Shown here piece after piece: positions 31,613 through 39,610 of a stretch of 64,000 bases of DNA. The first letter of the stretch is position 1; each line of letters starts with the position of its first letter. The position numbers and the translations under genes were made by a program. Source of the DNA: Mesorhizobium sp. WSM4311 (GTDB lineage: Bacteria > Pseudomonadota > Alphaproteobacteria > Rhizobiales > Rhizobiaceae); contig NZ_NSFV01000001.1 in assembly GCF_002295115.1 (NCBI RefSeq), forward strand, positions 620,001 through 684,000, read 5' to 3'. The notes under the pieces were generated by a model that was not told the origin of the DNA, did no database searches, and saw nothing but the letters and a program-made list of their open reading frames with translations.

Positions 31613-34162
31613 ATGCTGTATTTTTCGCGCTTCAAGATGATCCTGATCTGGGTGGCCGTCGCCATCACAGTGATCCTCGCCGCGCCCAATCTGTTCCCCG
31701 CCAGCACGTTGGCCCAGCTGCCGAGCTGGGTGCCGAAGCGGCAGATGACGCTCGGCCTCGATCTGCAGGGCGGTTCGCACATTCTGCTGGAGATGAACCA
31801 GAACGATCTGATCAAGGATCGATTGGAGACGACGCGCGACGAAATCCGCACGCTGCTGCGTGACGCCAAGATCGGCTATACCGGCCTTGCCGGCACCGGG
31901 CGGACCTTGCAGGTGCGCATCACGGATCCGGCCCAGCTCGACGCCGCGAAAAAGGCGTTGAAGACCTTGACCGATCCTGTCGCCGCTGGCCTGTTCTCCG
32001 GTGGCTCCATCCAGGAAATGTCGCTGGATGATTCCGAGCCGGGCCTGCTCAAATTCACCGTCACCGACGCTGGCATCAAATACCGCACATCGACCGCATT
32101 GGCGCAGTCGATCGAAGTGGTCGAGCGCCGCGTCAACGAACTCGGCACCACCGAGCCCATCGTGCAGCGGCAGGGCGACGACCGCATCCTTGTGCAGGTG
32201 CCAGGCCTGCAGGATCCGCAGCGGCTGAAGGAAATCCTCGGCCAGACCGCGAAACTGACCTTCCAGATGGTCGACCAGTCGATGCCGGTGCAGGACGCGC
32301 TCAAGGGGCGCCCGCCCGCAGGCTCCTCGGTGCTTTATTCCCAGGACGATCCGCCAGTTCCGTATCTGATCGAAAACCGCGTCATCGTTTCGGGCGAAAA
32401 CCTCGTCGACGCGCAGGCGACCTACAATTCGCAGAACAACGAGCCGGTGGTTTCATTCCGCTTCGATTCGAAGGGCGCCGCCCGCTTCGGCCAGGCGACC
32501 TCGCAAAATGTCGGCAAACTGTTCGCCATCATCCTCGACAACCAGGTAATCTCGGCGCCGCAGATCCGTGAACCGATCCTCGGCGGCACCGGCCAGATAT
32601 CTGGCAATTTCACCGCCCAGAGCGCCAACGATCTCGCCGTGCTTTTGCGAGCCGGCGCGCTGCCGGCGACACTGACGGTCATTGAGGAACGCACTGTCGG
32701 ACCGGGCCTTGGCCAGGATTCGATCCATGCCGGCAAGGTGGCCGGCATCATCGGTTCGATCCTCGTCGTTGCCTTCATGTTCGTCGCCTACGGCTTCCTC
32801 GGCTTCCTCGCCAACATCGCGCTGGCGGTGCACGTGGCGATGATCGTCGGCCTGCTGTCGCTGCTCGGCGCGACACTGACCTTGCCGGGTATCGCCGGTA
32901 TCGTGCTGACCATCGGCATGGCGGTCGATTCCAACGTGCTGATCTACGAACGCATCCGCGAGGAGCGACGCGCCGGCCGCTCGGTGATCCAGGCGATCGA
33001 TACCGGGTTCTCGAAGGCGCTGGCGACGATCATCGATTCCAATGTCACTTCGCTGATCGCGACAGTGGTGCTGTTCTATCTCGGCACCGGCCCGGTGAAG
33101 GGCTTTGCCATCACCTACGCCATCGGCATCCTGACCACGGTGTTCACCGCGTTCACCTTCACCCGCATGCTGGTGTCGATCTGGTTGCGCCGCGCCCGTC
33201 CGAAGGAATTGCCGAAGGCCCCGGTGACCTTCATTCCGCCGGGCACCAAGATACCCTTCATGGGCATCCGTCGCTGGACATTCACGCTCTCGAGCGCGCT
33301 GTCGATCCTGTCCGTGGTGACGTTCATGACCGTCGGCATCAATTACGGCATCGACTTCAAGGGCGGTTCGCTGATCGAGGTGCAGGCCAAGAACGGCAAT
33401 GCGGACATCGCTGACATCAGAGGCCGGCTGTCGGATCTCAACATCGGTGAGGTCCAGGTGCAGCAGTTCGGTGCGCCAAACGACGTGCTGATCCGCGTTG
33501 GCACGCAGGATGCCGGTGAAAACGCCGAACAGACGGTCATCGACAAGGTGCGCGGCGAGCTGCAGGACAATTATGACTTCCGCCGCGTCGAAGTTGTGGG
33601 GCCAACGGTTTCCGGGGAGTTGGCCAAGCAAGGCACGATCGCAATGCTGGTCGCGCTGGTCGGCATCCTGGTCTATGTCTGGTTCCGCTTCGAATGGCAG
33701 TTCGCGGTCGGCGCCATCGTTGCGACGGTGCACGATGTGGTCATGACACTCGGCTTCTTCGTCATCTCCGGGCTTGAATTCAACCAGTCATCGCTGGCGG
33801 CGATCCTGACCATCATCGGCTATTCGCTGAACGATACGATCGTGGTCTATGACCGCGTTCGTGAGGATTTGCGAAAATACAAGCGCATGCCGCTGCCGCA
33901 ACTGTTGAACAACGCCATCAACGAGACGCTGTCGAGAACGACGCTGACCTCGGTGACGACCAGCTTGGCCCTGCTGGCGCTGGTTTTGTTCGGTGGCGAG
34001 GTGATCCGCTCGTTTACGCTGGCCATGCTGTTCGGCGTCGTCTTCGGCACCTATTCGTCGATCTTCATCGCGGCACCGCTGCTGATCCTGTTCAAGCTGC
34101 GGCCGCAGGCTTCGGCCGACGAGGAGAAGCCGGTCAACGGCGGCAAGGCGGTCGCGACCTGA
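31613..34162 (+). CDS. secDF: Fused protein translocase subunits SecD-SecF
   Basis: The 849-residue protein carries SecD (about residues 1-530, with LGLDLQGGSHILLEM and GAFPATL-like RAGALPATLTVIEERTVGPGLG) and SecF (from about 545, with GINYGIDFKGGSLIEV and LGFFVISGLEFNQSSLAAIL). It has twelve predicted membrane helices and large periplasmic loops. SecDF uses the proton gradient to pull secreted proteins through SecYEG. The fusion is common in Rhizobiales. The next four genes follow at short distances on the same strand. Confidence 0.96.
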   Translation: MLYFSRFKMILIWVAVAITVILAAPNLFPASTLAQLPSWVPKRQMTLGLDLQGGSHILLEMNQNDLIKDRLETTRDEIRTLLRDAKIGYTGLAGTGRTLQVRITDPAQLDAAKKALKTLTDPVAAGLFSGGSIQEMSLDDSEPGLLKFTVTDAGIKYRTSTALAQSIEVVERRVNELGTTEPIVQRQGDDRILVQVPGLQDPQRLKEILGQTAKLTFQMVDQSMPVQDALKGRPPAGSSVLYSQDDPPVPYLIENRVIVSGENLVDAQATYNSQNNEPVVSFRFDSKGAARFGQATSQNVGKLFAIILDNQVISAPQIREPILGGTGQISGNFTAQSANDLAVLLRAGALPATLTVIEERTVGPGLGQDSIHAGKVAGIIGSILVVAFMFVAYGFLGFLANIALAVHVAMIVGLLSLLGATLTLPGIAGIVLTIGMAVDSNVLIYERIREERRAGRSVIQAIDTGFSKALATIIDSNVTSLIATVVLFYLGTGPVKGFAITYAIGILTTVFTAFTFTRMLVSIWLRRARPKELPKAPVTFIPPGTKIPFMGIRRWTFTLSSALSILSVVTFMTVGINYGIDFKGGSLIEVQAKNGNADIADIRGRLSDLNIGEVQVQQFGAPNDVLIRVGTQDAGENAEQTVIDKVRGELQDNYDFRRVEVVGPTVSGELAKQGTIAMLVALVGILVYVWFRFEWQFAVGAIVATVHDVVMTLGFFVISGLEFNQSSLAAILTIIGYSLNDTIVVYDRVREDLRKYKRMPLPQLLNNAINETLSRTTLTSVTTSLALLALVLFGGEVIRSFTLAMLFGVVFGTYSSIFIAAPLLILFKLRPQASADEEKPVNGGKAVAT

Positions 34163-34179
34163 CGCGCGGCCTCGAAGGG

Positions 34180-34584
34180 GTGACGAAAGTGGTGACCGGC
34201 AAAGGCATCGTCATCCGCGAGGCGCACTTCCCCGGCCGCGCGTCGATCGAGGCCTATGGCAATGGCGGGTTCCGCTTTGCCGACATGTCGCATCGCGGTT
34301 CGCTGCTGTGCCTGCCATCCGGCATCCATGGCTGGGAGCCGGCGGACGCTTCAGCGCTGACAGTGGCGGATTTCGAAAAACTGCTGGCCGAGGCCGACAA
34401 GGTCGAGATCCTGCTGGTCGGCATGGGCAAGGATTTGAGGCCATTGCCCGCGGCGCTGCGAGCGGCGTTGAAGGAGGCCGGTATTGCCTCCGACCCGATG
34501 TCGACCGGGGCTGCGGTGCGGACCTACAATGTCCTCCTGGCGGAAGACCGCGCCGTGGCTGCCGCGCTCATCGCCGTCGAGTGA
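34180..34584 (+). CDS. Mth938-like / DUF498 protein, NDUFAF3 homologue
   Basis: The 134-residue single-domain protein has KGIVIREAHFPGRASIEAYGNGGFRFADMSHRGSLLCLP-type sequence (read in parts: IREAHFPGR, GGFRFADMSHRGSLL). It ends with the domain's PLPAALRAALKEAGIA and MSTGAAVRTYNVLLAEDR motifs. The eukaryotic member NDUFAF3 is a mitochondrial complex I assembly factor. The gene follows secDF by 17 bases and precedes an NDUFAF6-like gene by 1 base. GTG 34180 is taken as the start; GTG 34189 has better ribosome-site spacing. A role in complex I biogenesis here is inferred. Confidence 0.82.
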   Translation: MTKVVTGKGIVIREAHFPGRASIEAYGNGGFRFADMSHRGSLLCLPSGIHGWEPADASALTVADFEKLLAEADKVEILLVGMGKDLRPLPAALRAALKEAGIASDPMSTGAAVRTYNVLLAEDRAVAAALIAVE

Positions 34585-34585
34585 T

Positions 34586-35437
34586 ATGTCGCAAAATGCC
34601 AAAATCGTCATGGACGCGGTGCGCGCCGCCGATCATGACCGCTATCTGACGGTACTCTACGCGCCGGCCGACAAGCGCGATGCGCTGTTTTCGCTCTACG
34701 CTTTCAATGCCGAAATCGCTGGCATCCGCGATCGCATCCATGAAGCATTGCCGGGCGAGGTGCGGCTGCAATGGTGGCGTGACCTCATCGCCGCCGACAG
34801 TGACGGCGCAGCCATCGGCCATCCCGTCGCCGACGCATTGAAGGCGACAATTTCTGGCCATCACCTGCCGAAACTGGCCTTCGACAACATGCTCGAGGCG
34901 CGCATCTTCGATCTCTATGACGATCCGATGCCGTCGCGCACCGACCTGGAAGGCTATTGCGGCGAGACGGCGGCCGCGCTCATCCAGCTTGCCGCAATGG
35001 TGCTCGATCCCGTCGAGGCGCCCCGCTTCGCCGAACTGGCAGGCAGGGCGGGCTGCGCGCAGGCCATGACCGGACTGCTGCTGCTGTTGCCGCTGCATCA
35101 CAGGCGCGGGCAGTGTTTTTTCCCGGCCGACATTCTGGCGGCGGCGGGATCGACGCCGGAGGAATTTGTTGCCGGCGATGGCGGGCCTGGGGCGCGGCGT
35201 GCCGTAGCGGCGATGACAGCGCTGGCACGCGAACACCTTTCAGCTTTCGAGCAAGGCGCCGCCGTGCTGCCGGCGTCGTTGCGCCCGGCATTCCTGCCAT
35301 TGGCGCTGTCGCGCGCCTATCTCGACAGGATGGAAGGCTCGCGCCATTCGCCGCTCGACGGCGTCGCGCGGCTATCCGCCTTGCGCCGGCACTGGCTGCT
35401 GGTGCGGCGGGCGAGCAAGGGCTGGCCTGCACTTTGA
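34586..35437 (+). CDS. Phytoene/squalene synthase-like protein lacking catalytic Asp motifs, NDUFAF6-like
   Basis: The 283-residue protein has the isoprenyl synthase fold: RYLTVLYAPADKRDALFSLYAF, then WWRDLI and the later GCAQAMTGLLLLLP...RRGQCFFP segment. Active squalene and phytoene synthases have DxxxD motifs at both places. Here they read NAEIAGIRD and LLLLPLHHRRG, so catalysis is unlikely. This is the state of the mitochondrial complex I assembly factor NDUFAF6. It is almost fused to the NDUFAF3-like gene. An assembly role is inferred from homology and context. Confidence 0.8.
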   Translation: MSQNAKIVMDAVRAADHDRYLTVLYAPADKRDALFSLYAFNAEIAGIRDRIHEALPGEVRLQWWRDLIAADSDGAAIGHPVADALKATISGHHLPKLAFDNMLEARIFDLYDDPMPSRTDLEGYCGETAAALIQLAAMVLDPVEAPRFAELAGRAGCAQAMTGLLLLLPLHHRRGQCFFPADILAAAGSTPEEFVAGDGGPGARRAVAAMTALAREHLSAFEQGAAVLPASLRPAFLPLALSRAYLDRMEGSRHSPLDGVARLSALRRHWLLVRRASKGWPAL

Positions 35438-35516
35438 CGTAAACGTCAATCGTGCTAAGGATTTGGCCGTGCCGGGAACTGTCGCCAGAGATGACAGGCC
35501 GGCCCGGAGGAAATCC

Positions 35517-35945
35517 ATGAGCTTGCCCTTTCTGGTCGTGATCGTCGTCCTTGGCATTGCGCTGTCGGTTGCCGCGGTGCATTTCACCGGCGGCAGCAAG
35601 ACGGCCACGCTGGCCGATCCCGATCAGGCGTTGCACCGTTTCGCCGAGGATTTTCCCGACGAGATGGTTGCAACAGTTCGCCTGACGGCGGACGCCAAAA
35701 CGGCATTTTTGGACCTTGGACGAGGGCGCACCGGCATCGTCCACAGCATCGGCGACTGCTTCTTGACGCGCATCGTCACCGCTACGGACGTCTCGGTGTC
35801 CAATTCCGACCAGACGAACACAATTCAATTGCGATTGACGGACTTCACCTGGAAGGGCGGCCGTTTCCGCTTCGCCAATGCCGGCGATGCGCAGGCCTTG
35901 CTGAAAGCTTTTGAAGCACGCCATGCCGCCAGGGAGGCCGCGTGA
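35517..35945 (+). CDS. Membrane-anchored protein of unknown function
   Basis: The 142-residue protein has one N-terminal helix (LPFLVVIVVLGIALSVAAVHF) that is either a signal anchor or an uncleaved signal. A periplasmic domain of about 115 residues follows, with alternating beta-strand sequence (MVATVRLTADAKTAFLDLG, IVHSIGDCFLTRIVTA). I do not recognise the family. It ends one base inside the start of the fatty-acid hydroxylase gene (TGATG), so the two are probably made together. A good GGAGG ribosome site precedes the ATG. Confidence 0.68.
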   Translation: MSLPFLVVIVVLGIALSVAAVHFTGGSKTATLADPDQALHRFAEDFPDEMVATVRLTADAKTAFLDLGRGRTGIVHSIGDCFLTRIVTATDVSVSNSDQTNTIQLRLTDFTWKGGRFRFANAGDAQALLKAFEARHAAREAA

Positions 35946-36895
35946 TGGACAGCTATGATTTTCCGCAAGTTACCCAGTTGGCCATTCCGTTCTTCGTCGC
36001 CGCCATCCTGATCGAGCTCTGGCTGGTGCGCACCGGCCGCGCGAAAGGCTCGTTCGAGACGCGCGACACGCTGACCAGCCTGATGATGGGCACCGGCAAT
36101 GTCGTCGCCGGGCTGCTGCTTGGCGTCGTCTCCTACTGGGCGCTGCTGTGGCTGTGGCAGTTCCGCGTCTTCAATCTCGGCCTGTCGGTCTGGGTGTTCC
36201 TGGCCGCCTTCCTGCTCGATGATTTGCGCTACTATGTCTATCACCGCATCGCGCACCGGGTGCGCTGGGTGTGGGCCGAACACGTCAACCATCACTCAAG
36301 CCAGCATTACAATCTGTCGACGGCGCTCAGGCAGAGCTGGACGGGCCTGTTCACCTTCATGTTCGTGCTGCAGGCGCCGCTGGTGCTGCTCGGCTTTCAC
36401 CCAGCCGTGATTGCCTTCACCTTCGGCTTCAACCTTGTCTGGCAGTTCTGGATCCACACCGAAACGATCGGCAAGATGTGGGGCTGGTTCGAGTTCATCT
36501 TCAACACGCCCTCGCACCACCGCGTCCACCACGCCACCAATCCACGCTATCTCGACGCCAACTATGCCGGCACGCTGATCATCTGGGACCGCATGTTCGG
36601 CACATTCGTCGAGGAACTGGAGGAGGACCGGCCGCGCTACGGCATCGTCAGGAATCTCGGCACCTTCAATCCGCTGAAAGTGGCGTTCCACGAATGGATC
36701 GGCATGTTCAGGGATGCGTTCGCGCCGGGTATTACGCTCAGCGATCGCCTGAACTACCTGATCAAGCCGCCCGGCTGGAGCCATGACGGCTCGCGCGAAA
36801 CATCGGAAAGCCTGAAGGCAGCTTATGTCAGGCGAAATCCTGCCGAGGCGGGGAAGCCGGGATTGCCGATGGCGGGTGCCGAGCCGGCGGAATAG
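35945..36895 (+). CDS. Sterol desaturase / fatty acid hydroxylase family protein
   Basis: The 316-residue integral membrane di-iron enzyme has the conserved histidine boxes: HRIAHRVRWVWAEHVNHHSSQHYN near residue 100-120 and SHHRVHHATNPRYLDANYAG near 195-210. Several membrane helices precede and separate them. Family members hydroxylate or desaturate sterols, carotenoids, fatty acids or hopanoid side chains; the substrate here is unknown. It is the last gene of the yajC-secDF run, translationally coupled to the gene before it. Confidence 0.86.
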   Translation: MDSYDFPQVTQLAIPFFVAAILIELWLVRTGRAKGSFETRDTLTSLMMGTGNVVAGLLLGVVSYWALLWLWQFRVFNLGLSVWVFLAAFLLDDLRYYVYHRIAHRVRWVWAEHVNHHSSQHYNLSTALRQSWTGLFTFMFVLQAPLVLLGFHPAVIAFTFGFNLVWQFWIHTETIGKMWGWFEFIFNTPSHHRVHHATNPRYLDANYAGTLIIWDRMFGTFVEELEEDRPRYGIVRNLGTFNPLKVAFHEWIGMFRDAFAPGITLSDRLNYLIKPPGWSHDGSRETSESLKAAYVRRNPAEAGKPGLPMAGAEPAE

Positions 36896-36927
36896 GACGG
36901 TTCGTCGGCATTGTTCATAGTCGTCTA

Positions 36928-37440
36928 TCAGCTAATGCGTTGACCCGAGCCAATGTAGGTGCCGGATTGACCATCGCCCGTGAAAGCAGCCGTTAACTCG
37001 ACGAGTGCATCAACAACTGCCGGCGCCTCTGAGGTAGTCGTTTCCCTCGAGAAATGAGCGCAGACATACACCCCATGTGGATGGGATGGGCTCAGCCGGG
37101 CTTGTATGTTCCAAGACGGCGCTAGCAAATAGAGCGTCTTCATGAAATCGAGGAGGAACTGTTCGGTGTAGGGGCCTTGGAGGCGCTTTGCGGCAACAAT
37201 TCTCTTTAAACTTCTATCGCGGTTCTCATTGTAACTCTCGCTGTCGATCACCCAGCCCTTGCCGCCGTGGGGCTGGCCGATCAATGCCTCAAGTGCTGGT
37301 ATATGGGTGCCGCGCAACTTCTGCAGGTTGTTGCATCTGACGTAGATGCTCCAGACAATTTCGTAGTCGCCGGCGAAAGGCTCCTCGCTGGGCGGCAAGC
37401 CCGGCGGCAGAATTTGAGGTAGGCTGGAGCGTCCAGCCAT
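36928..37440 (-). CDS. Hypothetical protein downstream of trmFO
   Basis: The 170-residue soluble-looking protein has no recognised domain. It begins with a Pro-rich segment (LPQILPPGLPPSEEP), then has mixed helix and strand sequence with EIVWSIYVRCNNLQKLRG, SYNENRDRSLKRIVAAKR and GVYVCAHFSRETTTSE. It starts 3 bases after the trmFO stop, with its ribosome site inside trmFO, so it is co-transcribed. Base composition looks more AT-rich than trmFO, which may mean later acquisition. Confidence 0.6.
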   Translation of the reverse strand: MAGRSSLPQILPPGLPPSEEPFAGDYEIVWSIYVRCNNLQKLRGTHIPALEALIGQPHGGKGWVIDSESYNENRDRSLKRIVAAKRLQGPYTEQFLLDFMKTLYLLAPSWNIQARLSPSHPHGVYVCAHFSRETTTSEAPAVVDALVELTAAFTGDGQSGTYIGSGQRIS

Positions 37441-37443
37441 GGA

Positions 37444-38853
37444 CTACTCCGCCGCCTCTGCCCGCGCCGGCAAACCCAGCCATTGCCGGCAATCGCCCAG
37501 CGCGCGCGATGTGATGGCATGGCGCTTGGCAACCGTCTTGTCCTTGCCGCGCAGACGCTTGCCTTCGATCTTCACCGCTTCCACCGGCGGGAACAGGCCG
37601 AAATTGACATTCATCGGCTGGAAGGAGCGCTTGCCCGGCTCGTCGTCCGAAACGATGTGGCCGCCGGTGATGTGGTTGAGCAGCGCGCCGAAAGCCGTGG
37701 TGAGCGGCGGCAGGGACGGCGTATGGCCAAGCCGCTCGGCGGCGGCGAAGCGGCCGGCGAGCAGGCCGATCGCGGCACTTTCGACATAACCCTCGCAACC
37801 GGTGATCTGGCCGGCGAAGCGCAGGCCCGGACGCGATTTCAGCTGCAGCGAGGCGTCGAGCAAGGTCGGCGAATTGATGTAGGTGTTGCGGTGCAGGCCG
37901 CCGAGGCGGGCGAAGTCGGCGTTTTCCAGGCCCGGAATGGTGCGGAAGATGCGGACCTGTTCGGCATGCTTCAGCTTGGTCTGGAAGCCGACCATGTTGT
38001 AGAGCGTGCCCAGCGCATTGTCCTGCCTTAGCTGGACGACGGCATAGGCCTTGACCGTCGGGTTGTGCGCGTTGGTCAGGCCCATCGGCTTCATCGGCCC
38101 GTAGCGCAGCGTCTCGACGCCGCGCTCGGCCATGATCTCGATCGGCAGGCAGCCGTCGAAATAGGGCGTGCCTTCCCATTGCTTGAATTCGGTTTTCTGG
38201 CCGTCGATCAGCGCCTGGACGAAGGCGAGATACTGCTCCTTGTCCATCGGACAGTTGATGTAGTCCTTGCCGGTGCCGCCGGGGCCGACCTTGTCGTAGC
38301 GCGACTGGAACCAGCAGGTGTCCATGTCGATCGTGTCGAAATGGATGATCGGCGCGATGGCGTCGAAGAAGGCGAGCGCATCGGCGCCGGTCGCCTCGGC
38401 GATCGACTGGGCCAGCGATGGGGCGGTGAGCGGTCCCGTGGCGATGATCGCCTGGTCCCAGTCCGCCGGCGGCAGGCCGGGAACTTCCTCGCGCTGGATG
38501 GTGATCAGCGGGTGCGCCTGGAGCTTCTTCGTCACGGCCTCGGAGAAGCCGTCGCGGTCGACGGCCAGTGCGCCGCCGGCCGGCACCTGGTTGGCGTCGC
38601 CGGCGCTCATGATCAGCGAGCCGGCCAGTCGCATCTCGGCGTGCAGCAGGCCGACCGCGTTGTTCTCGGCGTCGTCGGAGCGGAAGGAATTGGAACAGAC
38701 GAGTTCGGCCAGGCCATCGGTCTTGTGCGCGTCCGTGCCGCGAACCGGGCGCATTTCATGCAGCACGACGGGAACACCGGCCTGCGCGGCCTGCCATGCG
38801 GCTTCGGAACCGGCGAGACCGCCGCCGATTATGTGTATGGGATTTTTGCTCAT
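37444..38853 (-). CDS. trmFO: Folate/FAD-dependent tRNA U54 methyltransferase
   Basis: The 469-residue flavoprotein makes ribothymidine at position 54 of tRNA using methylene-tetrahydrofolate. It has an N-terminal FAD loop ([19 protein letters not shown]), VVLHEMRP, the family segment [26 protein letters not shown] and the cysteine motif [11 protein letters not shown]. The C-terminal part includes [20 protein letters not shown]. The start at 38853 ([12 protein letters not shown]) excludes a long upstream frame that reads through the small-RNA array. It is downstream of that array on the same strand. Confidence 0.95.
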   Translation of the reverse strand: MSKNPIHIIGGGLAGSEAAWQAAQAGVPVVLHEMRPVRGTDAHKTDGLAELVCSNSFRSDDAENNAVGLLHAEMRLAGSLIMSAGDANQVPAGGALAVDRDGFSEAVTKKLQAHPLITIQREEVPGLPPADWDQAIIATGPLTAPSLAQSIAEATGADALAFFDAIAPIIHFDTIDMDTCWFQSRYDKVGPGGTGKDYINCPMDKEQYLAFVQALIDGQKTEFKQWEGTPYFDGCLPIEIMAERGVETLRYGPMKPMGLTNAHNPTVKAYAVVQLRQDNALGTLYNMVGFQTKLKHAEQVRIFRTIPGLENADFARLGGLHRNTYINSPTLLDASLQLKSRPGLRFAGQITGCEGYVESAAIGLLAGRFAAAERLGHTPSLPPLTTAFGALLNHITGGHIVSDDEPGKRSFQPMNVNFGLFPPVEAVKIEGKRLRGKDKTVAKRHAITSRALGDCRQWLGLPARAEAAE

Positions 38854-38936
38854 GAGCGCCGGAATAATCGCTTGGGGCGGCGATTGCAATTGCCGTGCTT
38901 GGTGCGGGCAAACCGCAGATGGTGAACCAGGCGCCG

Positions 38937-39060
38937 AAAACAACAACACCCGCCGGGGGAGGAGGTCCGGCGGGTGTCGTTTTGGGGGTCGATCCTCGGG
39001 AGGAGGTGAAGATCGACCGTATTCGCCATCGCCGGGGAGGAGGTCGGCTTTGACGAAATC
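38937..39060 (-). ncRNA. Anti-SD three-hairpin small RNA, copy A (cuckoo/CcsR/alpha-r14 type)
   Basis: Read on the minus strand, this copy has three hairpins, each with CCUCCUCCC in the loop. Loops (plus-strand coordinates) are at 39035-39044, 38998-39007 and 38957-38966. The last hairpin is an 11-bp perfect stem (ACACCCGCCGG at 38946-38956 with its complement at 38967-38977) followed by UUGUUGUUUU, so it doubles as a terminator. The loops complement the ribosome-binding site of mRNAs. The 5' boundary is estimated. The family is inferred from motif and layout. Confidence 0.82.
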
Positions 39061-39093
39061 TCTTTCGCGTTTTGAAAAGGGGCGAAACCCTTT

Positions 39094-39115
39094 GGAGCAA
39101 AATTCATTTTGCTCC
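39094..39115. repeat. Perfect inverted repeat in the spacer between small-RNA copies
   Basis: GGAGCAAAAT and its complement ATTTTGCTCC are separated by two bases. A degraded version (GGAGCAAAATT...GTTTGCCCC) lies at 39275-39295 in the next spacer. Each spacer also holds an AAAGGG/CCCTTT hairpin (39076-39093 and 39257-39274). It may be a processing signal, an operator or the boundary of the duplicated unit. Confidence 0.6.
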
Positions 39116-39116
39116 G

Positions 39117-39240
39117 GGGAAACAACGCCCGCCGCGGGAGGAGGTGCGGCGGGCGCCGTTTGGTTGGCCAACCCTCGGGAGGAGGTGAAGGTTGGACCTA
39201 TTCGTCATTGCCGGGGAGGAGGTCGGCTTTGACGAAATCT
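39117..39240 (-). ncRNA. Anti-SD three-hairpin small RNA, copy B
   Basis: This has the same three-hairpin layout as copy A. Loops with the motif are at 39214-39223, 39177-39186 and 39136-39145. Hairpin 1 has arms GTCATTGCCG (39204-39213) and CGGCTTTGAC (39224-39233). Hairpin 2 has a CCAACC/GGTTGG stem. The terminal hairpin has a 10-bp GC stem at 39126-39155 followed by UUGUUUC. Stem bases differ between copies by paired changes (for example GATCGACC against GGTTGG in hairpin 2) while the loops are unchanged, which supports the RNA structure. Confidence 0.83.
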
Positions 39241-39297
39241 CTTTTGCCATCTTTTAAAAGGGGCAAAACCCTTTGGAGCAAAATTCGTTTGCCCCGG

Positions 39298-39420
39298 GAA
39301 CAGCGCCCGCCGCGGGAGGAGGTGCGGCGGGCGCCGTTTTGGTGGTCAACCCTCGGGAGGAGGATAAGGGCTGACCGTTCGCTGGAGGTCGGGGAGGAGG
39401 TCGACCCCAGCGAAATTCCG
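39298..39420 (-). ncRNA. Anti-SD three-hairpin small RNA, copy C, adjoining a DUF1127 gene
   Basis: Loops with the motif are at 39392-39401, 39355-39364 (ending in A instead of T on the plus strand) and 39314-39323. Hairpin 1 is the strongest of the three copies, with an 11-bp stem and one bulge at 39380-39412. The terminal hairpin (39303-39334) has an 11-bp stem. The first stem begins 8 bases after the stop of the DUF1127 gene at 39421, so this copy probably arises from that gene's 3' untranslated region. Confidence 0.83.
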
Positions 39421-39561
39421 TTAGATCGCCCGGCGGGCGATGATCTTGATTTCGTCGCGGACGATACCGAGATCATGCAGCTGGCGGTTCGAAAGGCGAC
39501 CCAGCTCGGTAACCGTCTCGCGATATACGCGCCAGTTACGATAGTTGCGGATCAGGTTCAT
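39421..39561 (-). CDS. DUF1127 small protein, adjoining the small-RNA array
   Basis: The 46-residue Arg-rich protein reads MNLIRNYRNWRVYRETVTEL, then GRLSNRQLHDLGIVRDEIK and IIARRAI. This is the DUF1127 pattern with the conserved LSxRxLxDLGIxR motif. DUF1127 proteins in Rhodobacter and Agrobacterium are small RNA-binding or regulatory proteins, some encoded with anti-SD small RNAs. Its stop lies 8 bases before the first stem of copy C. A second, similar gene lies 49 bases upstream. Confidence 0.88.
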   Translation of the reverse strand: MNLIRNYRNWRVYRETVTELGRLSNRQLHDLGIVRDEIKIIARRAI

Positions 39562-39610
39562 TGTCGTTCTCTTTTCGGAAACTTGTTCGGACCATTTGCG
39601 GTCCGAAAAA

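Noticed and set aside
34586..35437. Carotenoid or squalene biosynthesis function
   Set aside because: Both Asp-rich catalytic motifs are missing and no other terpenoid genes adjoin it.
38854..39171. Upstream extension of the trmFO reading frame
   Set aside because: The extra 106 codons are translated small-RNA sequence; TrmFO homology begins at [12 protein letters not shown] (38853).
38946..39420. Array of repeated units taken at first as a possible CRISPR
   Set aside because: Units are about 180 bases with internal hairpins and no unique 30-base spacers between short identical repeats; no cas genes nearby.
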